This document shows positions 40,746 to 49,264 of a stretch of 64,000 bases of DNA, piece after piece. The DNA comes from Streptomyces sp. NBC_01244 (GTDB taxonomy: Bacteria > Actinomycetota > Actinomycetes > Streptomycetales > Streptomycetaceae), in contig NZ_CP108488.1 in the NCBI RefSeq assembly GCF_035987325.1, positions 1,054,001 to 1,118,000 of the forward strand. Reading direction: 5' to 3'. Under the pieces are notes generated by a model that saw only the letters and a program-made list of their open reading frames with translations, was not told the origin of the DNA and did no database searches. Positions within the stretch are counted from its first letter, which is position 1. The number at the start of each line of letters is the position of its first letter. Made by a program: the position numbers and the translations under genes.

Positions 40746-41501
40746 TCATGCGGCGAGGATGAAGTCCTCGCGGGTGAGGGTCTGGTTGAGGGTTTCGGTA
40801 AGCCGGTCGGCCGCGATCCGGCTGTACTCGGCGGTCTTCTCCACGCCGATAAAGCTGCGGCCCTCCAGCAGAGCGGCGACTCCGGTGGAACCGCTGCCGG
40901 CGCAGAAGTCGAGGACAGTGCCCTTCTCGGGGCAGATCTTCACGAGCTCGCGCATGACGGAGACCGGCTTCTGCGTGATGTGCTGACGCTCCTTGCCCGA
41001 GGGCTGCGAGGCACTGAAGAAGCCGGGCAAATAGACCTCGTTCTGGGAGCCGTCCAGGGCGCCCTTGCTTCCCCAGATGACGAATTCCAGGTTCTGGGTG
41101 AAACGGCCCTTCTGGGGCCTGGCCTGCGGCTTGTGCCAGCCCAGGACGCCGCGCCACAGCCAGCCGGCGGCCTGCAGGGCGTCGGTCGTGGTCGGCAGCT
41201 GCCGCCAGTCGGTGAACAGGAGCGCGGTGCCGCCCGGCTTCGTCAGGCGGTGGGCCTCGGTCATGATCTGCGTCAGCCAGAACGAATAGGACCTCTGGTC
41301 CATGTTCTCGCCGGTGAAGTCCGGCAGAGCGTGCTTGGCGTCGTTGGAGGTGTACTTCTGCCGCGCCGTACGGGAGGTCCTCTCCTTCGCCGTCCGGCCG
41401 CCGCTGTTGTACGGCGGGTCGGTGATGACGGAGTCGACGCAGGCGTCGGGCAGGGTGGCGAGCACGCTGAGCGCATCGCCCTGGTGAAGGGAAAAGGGCA
41501 A
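40746..41501 (-). CDS. Beta-class DNA methyltransferase (N6-adenine or N4-cytosine)
   Basis: A 251-aa site-specific DNA methyltransferase. Catalytic motif IV is TDPPYNSGG (27-35), and the SAM-binding motif I comes later (VLDFCAGSGSTG near 193), an order that defines the beta class. The target-recognition region lies between. Start TTG 41501. No restriction endonuclease gene is nearby, so it is an orphan enzyme, likely protecting the element in new hosts or regulating transcription. The recognition sequence cannot be read from sequence. Confidence 0.88.
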   Translation of the reverse strand: MPFSLHQGDALSVLATLPDACVDSVITDPPYNSGGRTAKERTSRTARQKYTSNDAKHALPDFTGENMDQRSYSFWLTQIMTEAHRLTKPGGTALLFTDWRQLPTTTDALQAAGWLWRGVLGWHKPQARPQKGRFTQNLEFVIWGSKGALDGSQNEVYLPGFFSASQPSGKERQHITQKPVSVMRELVKICPEKGTVLDFCAGSGSTGVAALLEGRSFIGVEKTAEYSRIAADRLTETLNQTLTREDFILAA

Positions 41502-41974
41502 GGGTGTACCGCGATTCTGGTTGGTGAAGGGGGAATCCCCAGCGCGACGGCGGCGTCACCTGGACGTCGTGGAGAGTGACGTCCGGGGGGAGCGGTGGCG
41601 GGGATATCGAAAAGGCTAGGGCACGATCCGGGAATGGCGATGGCCGCTCACGGCCATTTCGGTAAGTCCGGATCGGCGCCTAGAGTTTTGGATGTCCCGA
41701 CCGGCACGGCCCGGTGGGACATCCCCTTCCTCGACTTCCGTGCCGGAGGCATGCCTTGATCCGAATCACCTAGCAGTGCGCCGGACCCGGTCGAGCGGCA
41801 ACTCGACCGGATACGCCGGCCTCCCCGATCACCTACCGCCGGCCGTGGCGTCTTTCCGCTCCTCAACGCGCCACGGCCTGGCCCTCATCCAAGGACAACT
41901 CCCATGGCACACCCATGCCCTGAGGCAGCTGATGCCGCCGTCGACCAGCCCGTCCCCGCGCTGAGGCGGCCCGA
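41502..41974. promoter_or_regulatory. Divergent control region upstream of the transfer operon
   Basis: About 470 bp between the leftward methyltransferase and the rightward transfer operon, without a credible gene. It holds GATCCGGGAATGGCGA (41625-41640), which shares ATCCGGGAAT with the operator-like element at 37349, and a 7-bp hairpin ATGGCCG-CTCA-CGGCCAT (41640-41657). Expected to carry the promoter and operators of both sides. Confidence 0.45.
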
Positions 41975-43099
41975 TTGAAGGCGCTGGCCGCCGCAATAGG
42001 CCTCGTCTGCCTCTCCCCGCTCCTCCTCGCAGCCACCGCAGCCGTAGCGGCGGCGGGCTCCGCCGGGCGCTCGACCACGTGCAACACGGGGTCGGGTACC
42101 GACGCGGCGGCCGTGGCCAAGGCCGTCGAGGCGATCCTCGGCAGCAACGGCTCTTCCAGCCAGGACGTACGCGTCGAAGGCCTGGAGCTTCCCGCCGAAC
42201 AGATCCCCCACGCGAAGACCATCGTCGCCACCGGCATCTCCCTGCACGTCCCCGAGCGCGGCCAGGTCGTGGCGCTGGCCACCGCCATCCAGGAATCCCG
42301 TCTGCGGAATCTGGACTATGGCGACCGCGACAGCCTGGGTTTGTTCCAGCAGCGCCCCAGCCAGGGCTGGGGAACGCCCGAGCAGATCCGCGACCCCGTC
42401 TACGCGAGCACCAAGTTCTACAACGCGCTCCTCAAGGTCCCTGGTTGGGAGAGCCTGACCATCACCCAGGCCGCACAGAAGGTGCAGCTCAGCGGGTTCC
42501 CCGGCGCGTACGCGCAGTGGGAGCCGCTCGCCCAGGCCCTGCAGCAGGCCATCGTGAAAGTCCTGCCCGGCGGCGGAACCCCCACCCCGGGGGGACAGCC
42601 CCCAGCTGGCGGCGGATGCGAGGGCGGCGGGGACTTCGGGCCGATCCCCGAGGGCACGGTGCCCGAGGGGTACGAGATCCCCAAGGACGCGCCGGCCAAG
42701 GTGCAGACCGCGATCCGCTGGTCCATGGGTCAGCTCGGAACCATGTACCAGTGGGGCGGCACCTGCCTCGCCTCCCACGGCCCGGACCCCATGGGCCGGT
42801 GCGACTGCTCCAGCCTGACCCAGCAGTCCTACAACGCGGCCGGCATCACCCTCACCCGCACCACGTACACGCAGGTCAACGAAGGTTCCAGCGTGCCAGT
42901 TTCCGGCATCAAGCCGGGCGACCTGCTGTTCACCCGCCCCGGTCCGAACGGTCCCGAGCACGTGGCCATGGCCATCGGCTCAGCGAAGGGCACGCCCCTC
43001 GCGATCGAGGCCCCACGGACAGGGAAGCCGGTCCGGATCGTCACCCAAGCCAGTCTCGGCGACATCATCGCCGTCCGGCGGATGGTCCCCGCTCCCTGA
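41975..43099 (+). CDS. Secreted cell-wall hydrolase, lysozyme-like plus NlpC/P60 (VirB1-like)
   Basis: A 374-aa exported protein, TTG start. An N-terminal hydrophobic signal (LVCLSPLLLAATAAVAAAG) is followed by a lysozyme/transglycosylase-like domain (VVALATAIQESRLRNLDYGD, then SLGLFQQRPSQGWG). After a Gly/Pro linker comes an NlpC/P60 (C40) peptidase with catalytic C278 in RCDCSSLT and H329 in PEHVAMAIG. In conjugation systems such enzymes open peptidoglycan for the secretion channel. It is the first gene of the rightward transfer operon. Confidence 0.88.
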   Translation: MKALAAAIGLVCLSPLLLAATAAVAAAGSAGRSTTCNTGSGTDAAAVAKAVEAILGSNGSSSQDVRVEGLELPAEQIPHAKTIVATGISLHVPERGQVVALATAIQESRLRNLDYGDRDSLGLFQQRPSQGWGTPEQIRDPVYASTKFYNALLKVPGWESLTITQAAQKVQLSGFPGAYAQWEPLAQALQQAIVKVLPGGGTPTPGGQPPAGGGCEGGGDFGPIPEGTVPEGYEIPKDAPAKVQTAIRWSMGQLGTMYQWGGTCLASHGPDPMGRCDCSSLTQQSYNAAGITLTRTTYTQVNEGSSVPVSGIKPGDLLFTRPGPNGPEHVAMAIGSAKGTPLAIEAPRTGKPVRIVTQASLGDIIAVRRMVPAP

Positions 43100-43251
43100 C
43101 CGTCTGACGGCCGTCCTTCCCATCCGGCTTCCCGACCGGATTTCCCAGCGACCGCGCGCTGCCCGCACCGGGCTCCGCCGTCGCTTTCCCCTCAGAACAC
43201 GCCACCGCACGAGGCTGAACTACCCGTGCGGGCAAGGAGTTCAGCACACCC

Positions 43252-43560
43252 ATGCCCCTGATCGATCACCTCGTCTACCTCGCCTATGACCCGGGCGTCG
43301 CCCCCAAGGAAGGCGGCCTGCCGGGCCTGTCGGTCCTCAAGAATGTCGTCAATTCCATCAACCTCTACGCAATCGTCGCCGTCGTCGGCGCTCTCTCGGT
43401 CAGCCTCGCCGTCTGGGCCTGGGGCCACTTCACCGGCGGCCACAACAGCGAGGCCAACGGGAAGAAGGGCGCGCTGGTCAGCGCGGGCGCGGCCCTCGGT
43501 CTCGGGGCCGCTAACGGCGCCGTCGCCTTCTTCTCCACGCTCGGCACCCAGGTCAAGTAG
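43252..43560 (+). CDS. DUF6112 membrane protein (pilin-like, VirB2-like position)
   Basis: A 102-aa protein with two hydrophobic helices: NLYAIVAVVGALSVSLAVWA and LVSAGAALGLGAANGAVAFF. This matches DUF6112 and is reminiscent of the VirB2/TrbC pilin layout. It lies in the VirB2 slot of the transfer operon. Its stop overlaps the next start (TAGTG). Pilus function is inferred from position and topology. Confidence 0.75.
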   Translation: MPLIDHLVYLAYDPGVAPKEGGLPGLSVLKNVVNSINLYAIVAVVGALSVSLAVWAWGHFTGGHNSEANGKKGALVSAGAALGLGAANGAVAFFSTLGTQVK

Positions 43561-44252
43561 TGGCGAAACGATCACGCAAGCGCGCTCGCCTCCCTATGTA
43601 CAGCCACGCAGGCCGCTGGCCGGCCAACAAGCGCATCACCTTCCTCGCCATCGGCCTGGCCGTCCTCCTCGCCCTCGCCGGACTCGCCGCCTGGTGGACC
43701 GGACGGTCCGAAACCAACCGGCTCGCCTCCCCCAGCCCTGCCAGCGCACCGCCGACCACGGCCCCGGCGCAGTCTCCGGCCGGCGGGACCGGCACGGTGG
43801 CCCCGCCCGCGAAGATCTCCGACCCGCTCGCGTACGGGAAGGCAGCGGCCCAGGTGCTGTGGACCTACGACACCCGCACCACCAGCCACCCCCAGCACCT
43901 CGCCGGTCTTCGCGGCTGGGTCACCCAGGAGACGAAGTATGCGGACTGGCCCGGAATCCAGGCCCAGATCCCCGACCCGGTCCTGTGGACCCGGATGCAC
44001 GACAACGCCCAGCACGCCAAGGCCACCGTCACCGAGTCCCGCTTCCCCAGCAGCTTCAAGCAGGCGCTGGCCGAGGATCCCGCCGCGCTGACCACCGCGT
44101 ACATCTACTTCGTCACCGTCACCGGCAAGCAGCAGATCAGCTGGAACGGCGGCGGCGCCGGGGCCGAGGACCGCTCGGTCACCCTCGCCGTCCAGTGCCG
44201 GCCAGGAGCCGACTGCTCCCTCGTCGCGATCTCGCCCCGGGCCCTGCCGTGA
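43560..44252 (+). CDS. Conjugal transfer protein, single-pass, VirB8/TcpC-like
   Basis: A 230-aa protein with a basic N-terminus, one transmembrane helix (ITFLAIGLAVLLALAGLAAW), a Pro/Ala-rich linker, and an extracytoplasmic domain of the NTF2-like size and position of VirB8/TcpC. It starts at GTG 43560 overlapping the previous stop. VirB8-type proteins form the periplasmic scaffold of type IV channels. Sequence similarity alone is weak; context carries the call. Confidence 0.65.
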   Translation: MAKRSRKRARLPMYSHAGRWPANKRITFLAIGLAVLLALAGLAAWWTGRSETNRLASPSPASAPPTTAPAQSPAGGTGTVAPPAKISDPLAYGKAAAQVLWTYDTRTTSHPQHLAGLRGWVTQETKYADWPGIQAQIPDPVLWTRMHDNAQHAKATVTESRFPSSFKQALAEDPAALTTAYIYFVTVTGKQQISWNGGGAGAEDRSVTLAVQCRPGADCSLVAISPRALP

Positions 44253-44285
44253 TCCGCCCCGCTCCCTGAAAGGAGGCATCCCCCT

Positions 44286-45650
44286 ATGGGGTTCTGTGAC
44301 CTGCCCATGGCGAACAAGTTGTGCTCCGCTGCCGACCTGATCGACTTCGCCAACGACCCCGGCAAGGCGATCACCGAAGGCATCGGGAACTGGATCGCGA
44401 AATCGGTCGGGGAACTGGCGATGGCCTCAGCCGACCTCGCCGTCGACGGCATCACCGCCACCACCAAGATCGACCTCAACGCGACGTGGTTCAGGGACAA
44501 TTACGAAACGTTGCTGCCCATCGGTCTGGTCATGCTCGTGGCGACCATGTGCGCTCAGCTGGTGCGTGCCGCGATCAAGCGCGACGGCCAAGCCCTGACC
44601 CAGGCGTTCACCGGCACCTTCGTGGGCGTGCTCTTCTCGTTCAGCGCCATCGCCCTGACCACGGTCGCGATCGAAGTCGTCGACGCCCTCTCGGACGGGC
44701 TCTTCGCGGCGGCCGGTACCTCCATGGAGGAGGCCGTCCGGCGCAGCATCAAGGCCTCCGTCATCGGTGGCGTGGCCGGGCTCGGCTGGATGGTGCCGGC
44801 CTTCGTCGGGATCGGCACCGCCGTCGGCGCGTTCATGTTCTGGTGCGTGATGCTGATGCGCAAGGTCGGCATCCTGGTCATGGTCACGCTGGCGGTCTTC
44901 GCCGGTGCCGGCGGCGGCTGGGAAGTCGCACGCCGTTGGCGGCGCGGCTGGATCGAGGCCACCGCAACTCTCGTCGTCTCCAAGCTCCTGATGACCGTCA
45001 TCTTCATCCTGGGGATCTCCGCTCTCGGCGACACCGAGGGCAAGGACGGCACCCAGGCCCTGGCCGACGTCATGGCCGGCATCGTCATCATGTGCCTGGT
45101 CCTCCTCGCCCCGTACGCGACGTTCCGCTTCGTGCACTGGGCCGCCGAAGGCACCGACGGCGAATCGATTCACCGCGCCGGTGGAGCCGGTGCACAGGTT
45201 GCCCGTCAGCACACTGAGCAGGCGGCCCGCAAGGTCGCGACCATGGCCGCGACAGGCGGTGCCGGTGGAGCGGCAGCAGGATCCGCTGCTCCCCAGGGCC
45301 CCGACTCCCTTGCGAGCGGTAGGTTCCCCGGCGATGTCGCCTCCCAGTCGAGCGGTGACGGCGGGCAGAAGCAGGGCTCCCAGGAGGGCGGCAGCATGTC
45401 GCCCGCGATGGGCACGCTGACGAAGGCGGTCCAGCCTCCGCCGACCAGCCCGCAGCAGGACTCCAGCGGACAGCCCAGCGGCCCCTCCGGCCAGCCCGGT
45501 GGCGGGTCCCCCGCCAGCCCGGACTCCGGCGGCTCGCAGTGGTCGAGCCGGGGTGCCGGTTCCCCGCCTCCGCAGGGAGCCTCCCCGTCGGCCGACGCAG
45601 GCCAGGCAACCGGACCGGCGGCCCCGACGCCACCTCCCGCCGGCAACTGA
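44286..45650 (+). CDS. TrbL/VirB6-like polytopic channel protein
   Basis: A 454-aa membrane protein with at least five transmembrane segments in residues 70-300 (for example LPIGLVMLVATMCAQLVRAA, GTFVGVLFSFSAIALTTVAI, LGWMVPAFVGIGTAVGAFMF). A disordered Gly/Ser/Gln/Pro C-terminus of about 150 residues follows. The arrangement fits TrbL/VirB6, the inner-membrane pore component. AAAGGAGG precedes the ATG. It lies between the VirB8-like gene and the SCO6880 gene. Confidence 0.82.
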   Translation: MGFCDLPMANKLCSAADLIDFANDPGKAITEGIGNWIAKSVGELAMASADLAVDGITATTKIDLNATWFRDNYETLLPIGLVMLVATMCAQLVRAAIKRDGQALTQAFTGTFVGVLFSFSAIALTTVAIEVVDALSDGLFAAAGTSMEEAVRRSIKASVIGGVAGLGWMVPAFVGIGTAVGAFMFWCVMLMRKVGILVMVTLAVFAGAGGGWEVARRWRRGWIEATATLVVSKLLMTVIFILGISALGDTEGKDGTQALADVMAGIVIMCLVLLAPYATFRFVHWAAEGTDGESIHRAGGAGAQVARQHTEQAARKVATMAATGGAGGAAAGSAAPQGPDSLASGRFPGDVASQSSGDGGQKQGSQEGGSMSPAMGTLTKAVQPPPTSPQQDSSGQPSGPSGQPGGGSPASPDSGGSQWSSRGAGSPPPQGASPSADAGQATGPAAPTPPPAGN

Positions 45651-45756
45651 TCCCCATCCGCTGACGGCAGGAAGCCCCGTGGGACGCGCCGCGCCCGCTC
45701 CGGCGCGTCCCACGGACCCACCCCGGCCTCCCGCCCGTACCTGAACGGCCCTTCCC

Positions 45757-47223
45757 TTGTCAGACCTGACGCTCTCCCCCATGACGGTGAAGTTCCCCAT
45801 CCGCTCCCGTCGCGGCATCCTCCTCGGCCTCACCCTCCCCCAGCTCGTCCTCGTCTCGATCACCCTCGCGCTGCTCCTCGCGACCGTCGTGACTTCCGGC
45901 CTGCTCGGCGCCCTCACCCTGACCCCGCTCTGGGCGGCCATCGCCACCCTCACCTTCGTACGCCGCCAAGGCCGGTCCCTGATCGACTGGGCGCCGATCA
46001 TCGTCCGCTACGCACAGCGCCGCCGCACCGGACAGACCATGTGGCTGGCCCGCGCAGTCTCCCGGCCCCGCGTGGACGGACTGCTCCACCTCCCCGGCAC
46101 CACCGCCTCGCTGCGCGTCGTCACACCGGACGGCTCCCAGGCCGCCGCCGTCCACGACCCCCAGCAGCAGACCCTGACCGCGGTCGCCCGCGTCACCTCC
46201 CGGGCGTTCGCGCTGCTCGACCCGGGCACCCAGAACGCGAACGTCGCCAACTGGGGCCGGGCACTGGCGAGCATCGCCCGCACCGGGCACGTCGCGACCA
46301 TCCAGGTCCTGGAGCGCACGGTGCCCGACTCCGGAGACGGGCTGGCCCGTCACTGGGCCCAGCACGGCAACGCCCAGACCCCCGTCGCCGGCCAGGTGTA
46401 CTCGGAGCTGCTGGCCTCCGCCGGACCGACCGCCGCCCCGCACGAGGCGTACATCGCGATCTCCCTGGACCTCAAGGCCGCCAAGCGCCTCATCTCCCAG
46501 GCCGGCGGCGGACTCGCCGGAGCCTTCACCGTCATGGCCACGACCACCAGCTCCGTAGCCCAGGCCGCCCGCTCCTCCGGCCTGACCGTCACCGGCTGGC
46601 TGACCGCCCGCGAGATCTCCGCCGTCATCCGCACCGCGTACGACCCGAAGGCCATGTCCGCCCTGCAGCAGTGGTCTCCCAACGGCCGTGCCGAGGCCGA
46701 CCCGGCCGCCGCCGGACCCGTGGTCCAGATCGAGGAGAGCGACCGGCTCGCCACCGACTCCGCACGCCACGCCACCTACTGGGTCGAGGCCTGGCCGCGG
46801 ACCGAGACGGGCGCCGGCTTCCTCCACGGCCTCCTCTTCAGCGCCGGCGTCCGGCGCAGCTTCTCCCTCATATACGCACCGCAGGCCCTGACGGCCGCCC
46901 TGCGCGATGTCCAGCGCCGCAAGGCGACGATCATCGCCGACGTCGCCGAGCGCCGGCGCAAGGGCATGGTCGACAGCGAAGAGGACAACGTCGAGTACAC
47001 GGACGTCAAGGACCGCGAGCGCCAGCTGATCGCCGGCCACGCCGACGTCGCCCTCACCGGCCTGATCACCGTCAGCGCCGAGACCGACGCCCTCCTCGAC
47101 GCGGCCTGCGCACAGATCGAAACCGCCGCCGTCACCGCCCAAGTCGACCTGCGCCGACTCCTGTTCCAGCAGCCCGACGCCTTCGCCCTCGCCGCACTGC
47201 CCCTGGCCCGCGCCGCCCTCTAG
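45757..47223 (+). CDS. SCO6880-family type IV secretion protein
   Basis: A 488-aa protein. Two N-terminal transmembrane helices (LGLTLPQLVLVSITLALLLA, LLGALTLTPLWAAIATLTFV) recall VirB3/PrgI. A long cytoplasmic domain follows, matching the SCO6880 family, which resembles the N-terminal part of VirB4 fused to VirB3. It has no Walker motif. The nucleotide-binding half is encoded separately at 47750. TTG start. It is a core piece of the actinobacterial transfer channel. Confidence 0.85.
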   Translation: MSDLTLSPMTVKFPIRSRRGILLGLTLPQLVLVSITLALLLATVVTSGLLGALTLTPLWAAIATLTFVRRQGRSLIDWAPIIVRYAQRRRTGQTMWLARAVSRPRVDGLLHLPGTTASLRVVTPDGSQAAAVHDPQQQTLTAVARVTSRAFALLDPGTQNANVANWGRALASIARTGHVATIQVLERTVPDSGDGLARHWAQHGNAQTPVAGQVYSELLASAGPTAAPHEAYIAISLDLKAAKRLISQAGGGLAGAFTVMATTTSSVAQAARSSGLTVTGWLTAREISAVIRTAYDPKAMSALQQWSPNGRAEADPAAAGPVVQIEESDRLATDSARHATYWVEAWPRTETGAGFLHGLLFSAGVRRSFSLIYAPQALTAALRDVQRRKATIIADVAERRRKGMVDSEEDNVEYTDVKDRERQLIAGHADVALTGLITVSAETDALLDAACAQIETAAVTAQVDLRRLLFQQPDAFALAALPLARAAL

Positions 47224-47260
47224 CCGCGCCGCACCATCCCTGCCCCGCAGGAAGGACTCC

Positions 47261-47716
47261 GTGACACCCCCCACCCCGCTCCCCGACTCACACCCCTACC
47301 TGCGCGCCGCCACCGCCGGTATCCGCCACCACACCCGCGGCACCACCACCAGCACCCCAGCCCCCGCCGTCCGGGCACACCTCGACACCGTGCACGCCCA
47401 CCTCACAGCGCTCCACCAGCTCCTCGACAAGCTCGCCGACACCACCCGCACCACCTGGCCGACCGCCGGCCGTCACCTCGCCGGCGCCCACACCCGCCTG
47501 TGGCAGGCCGCAGCCGAAGTCCACGACGCCTTCCACACCCTCCCGGCAACAACCGCCGCGGCCCCCGGCGCGGCCGAGGACTGCGATCCAAACCGGCTTC
47601 CCGAGGGACCGCCCGTGCTGACCATCTGCCAGCGCCACCTCACCGCCGGCCACGCCATCCGGCGCAAGACCACCCCCGCCGACCTGCGCGGCCACGTCAC
47701 CCACTGCGGGCGATGA
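47261..47716 (+). CDS. Hypothetical protein in transfer operon
   Basis: A 151-aa protein, GTG start with AAGGACTCC upstream. Mostly helical, His/Thr/Ala rich (VRAHLDTVHAHLTALHQLLD), with cysteines in a C-terminal pattern (EDCDPNRLP; TICQRHLTAGH; HVTHCGR) that may bind a metal. It lies between SCO6880 and the VirB4-like ATPase, so it is presumably a channel accessory. No family is recognised. Confidence 0.6.
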   Translation: MTPPTPLPDSHPYLRAATAGIRHHTRGTTTSTPAPAVRAHLDTVHAHLTALHQLLDKLADTTRTTWPTAGRHLAGAHTRLWQAAAEVHDAFHTLPATTAAAPGAAEDCDPNRLPEGPPVLTICQRHLTAGHAIRRKTTPADLRGHVTHCGR

Positions 47717-47749
47717 ACACCCCGCCCTCACGAGATCAGGCCGCCCCCG

Positions 47750-49264
47750 ATGACCCACCGGCCCGCACGCCGCGCACGCCGCGCCAGCGCATCACCCCTG
47801 TTCACCCCCCACGGCACCGACCGCGCCACCCGCCGAACCGCGCGCCGCCAGCTCGCCGAAGCCCAGGCCAAGGCCCGCAACACGGCTGCCTCACTCCCCG
47901 GCGGACACCTGCCGACCGAAGCCGAGATGCCGCTGGCGCTGTACCCGCCCTCGGGCCGGCCCGGCGCCGCATCCGCCCGCGGGAACAAGCTGCGGCTGCC
48001 CGCACACCGCATGACCACGGCCACCGCGAGCGGCGCGTACCCCTTCCTCGCCGAGGGCGGCCTCGGCGCAGACGGCGTCTACATCGGCCGCGACGTCCAC
48101 GCGGAGGCGTCCTTCACGTTCGATCCCTTCTCCCTGTACGGGAAGATCGAGGGCTTCACCAACCCGAACGTTCTGCTCGCCGGCGTCATCGGCCAGGGCA
48201 AGAGCGCCCTCGCCAAGAGCTTCGCGCTCCGCAGCATCGCCTTCGGATACAAGGTGTACGTCCCCTGCGACCCGAAGGGCGAGTGGACCCCAGTCGCCAC
48301 GGCCCTCGGCGGGACCTCCATCGCCCTCGGCCCCGGCCTGCCCGGCAAGCTCAACCCGCTGGACGCCGCACCCCGCCCGCCCAGCGTCACCGAGGCCGAC
48401 TGGGCCGGCGAGATCCGCAAGCGGCGTCTCCTGCTCCTCGGGTCGCTAGCCCGGACCGTTTTGGGCCGTGACCTCCAGCCCATGGAGCACACCGCGCTGG
48501 ATGTCGCCCTCGATGCCGTCGTCCAGGCGGCCACCGCTGCCGGACGCACCCCTTTGCTGGGCGACATCGCGCATACCCTCAACCAGCCCAACCTCCTCGA
48601 CCAGGCCGGCGGCACCATGTCCGGCCACCTCGGCGACGCCGCCCGCGACCTCGCCCACGCCCTACGGCGCATGGTCCACGGAGACCTGAGCGGCATGTTC
48701 GACGCCCAGTCGACCATCCGCTTCGACCCCAACAGCCCGATGCTCACCATCGACCTCTCGCGGCTGGGCGGGTCCGGAGACGACACCGCCCTCGTGCTGG
48801 CGATGACCTGCGCATCGGCCTGGATGGAGTCCGCGCTCACCGACCCGGGCGGCGGCCGCCGATGGGTCGTCTACGACGAGGCGTGGAGATTGATGAGGCA
48901 CGCGGGCCTCCTGGAGCGCATGCAGGCCCAGTGGAAGCTGAGCCGCGGCCTGGGCATCGCCAACTTGATGGTCATCCACCGGCTCTCCGACCTGCTCACC
49001 GCCGGAGACGTCGGCTCCCGAGGCCGCGCCCTCGCCGAAGGTCTCCTCGCCGACTGCTCCACCCGCATCATCTACCGCCAGGAGAACGACCAGCTCGCCG
49101 CAGCCGCCGGACTCCTCGGCCTCACCAGCGTCGAGACCCAGGCCATCTCCCACCTGAACCGGGGCCGCGGACTATGGCGAGTCGCCGGACGATCCTTCAT
49201 CGTCCAGCACCTCCTCCACCCCCACGAAGCCGCCCTCTTCGACACAGATGCCCGGATGCACTAG
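47750..49264 (+). CDS. VirB4-like conjugation ATPase
   Basis: A 504-aa hexameric-type ATPase powering channel assembly or DNA transfer. Walker A is GVIGQGKS at residues 145-152. Walker B is RWVVYDEAW at 371-379. The conserved YKVYVPCDPKGEWTPVA and the C-terminal IYRQENDQLAAAAGLLGL match VirB4/TraC proteins that pair with SCO6880. Full length for this subfamily. It ends overlapping ParB by 17 bp. It could also be read as a coupling-protein relative, but the context favours VirB4. Confidence 0.9.
   Translation: MTHRPARRARRASASPLFTPHGTDRATRRTARRQLAEAQAKARNTAASLPGGHLPTEAEMPLALYPPSGRPGAASARGNKLRLPAHRMTTATASGAYPFLAEGGLGADGVYIGRDVHAEASFTFDPFSLYGKIEGFTNPNVLLAGVIGQGKSALAKSFALRSIAFGYKVYVPCDPKGEWTPVATALGGTSIALGPGLPGKLNPLDAAPRPPSVTEADWAGEIRKRRLLLLGSLARTVLGRDLQPMEHTALDVALDAVVQAATAAGRTPLLGDIAHTLNQPNLLDQAGGTMSGHLGDAARDLAHALRRMVHGDLSGMFDAQSTIRFDPNSPMLTIDLSRLGGSGDDTALVLAMTCASAWMESALTDPGGGRRWVVYDEAWRLMRHAGLLERMQAQWKLSRGLGIANLMVIHRLSDLLTAGDVGSRGRALAEGLLADCSTRIIYRQENDQLAAAAGLLGLTSVETQAISHLNRGRGLWRVAGRSFIVQHLLHPHEAALFDTDARMH

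Noticed and set aside
45760..47274. A 504-codon antisense frame opposite SCO6880
   Set aside because: Gly-rich shadow of the sense gene, without a ribosome binding site or motif.
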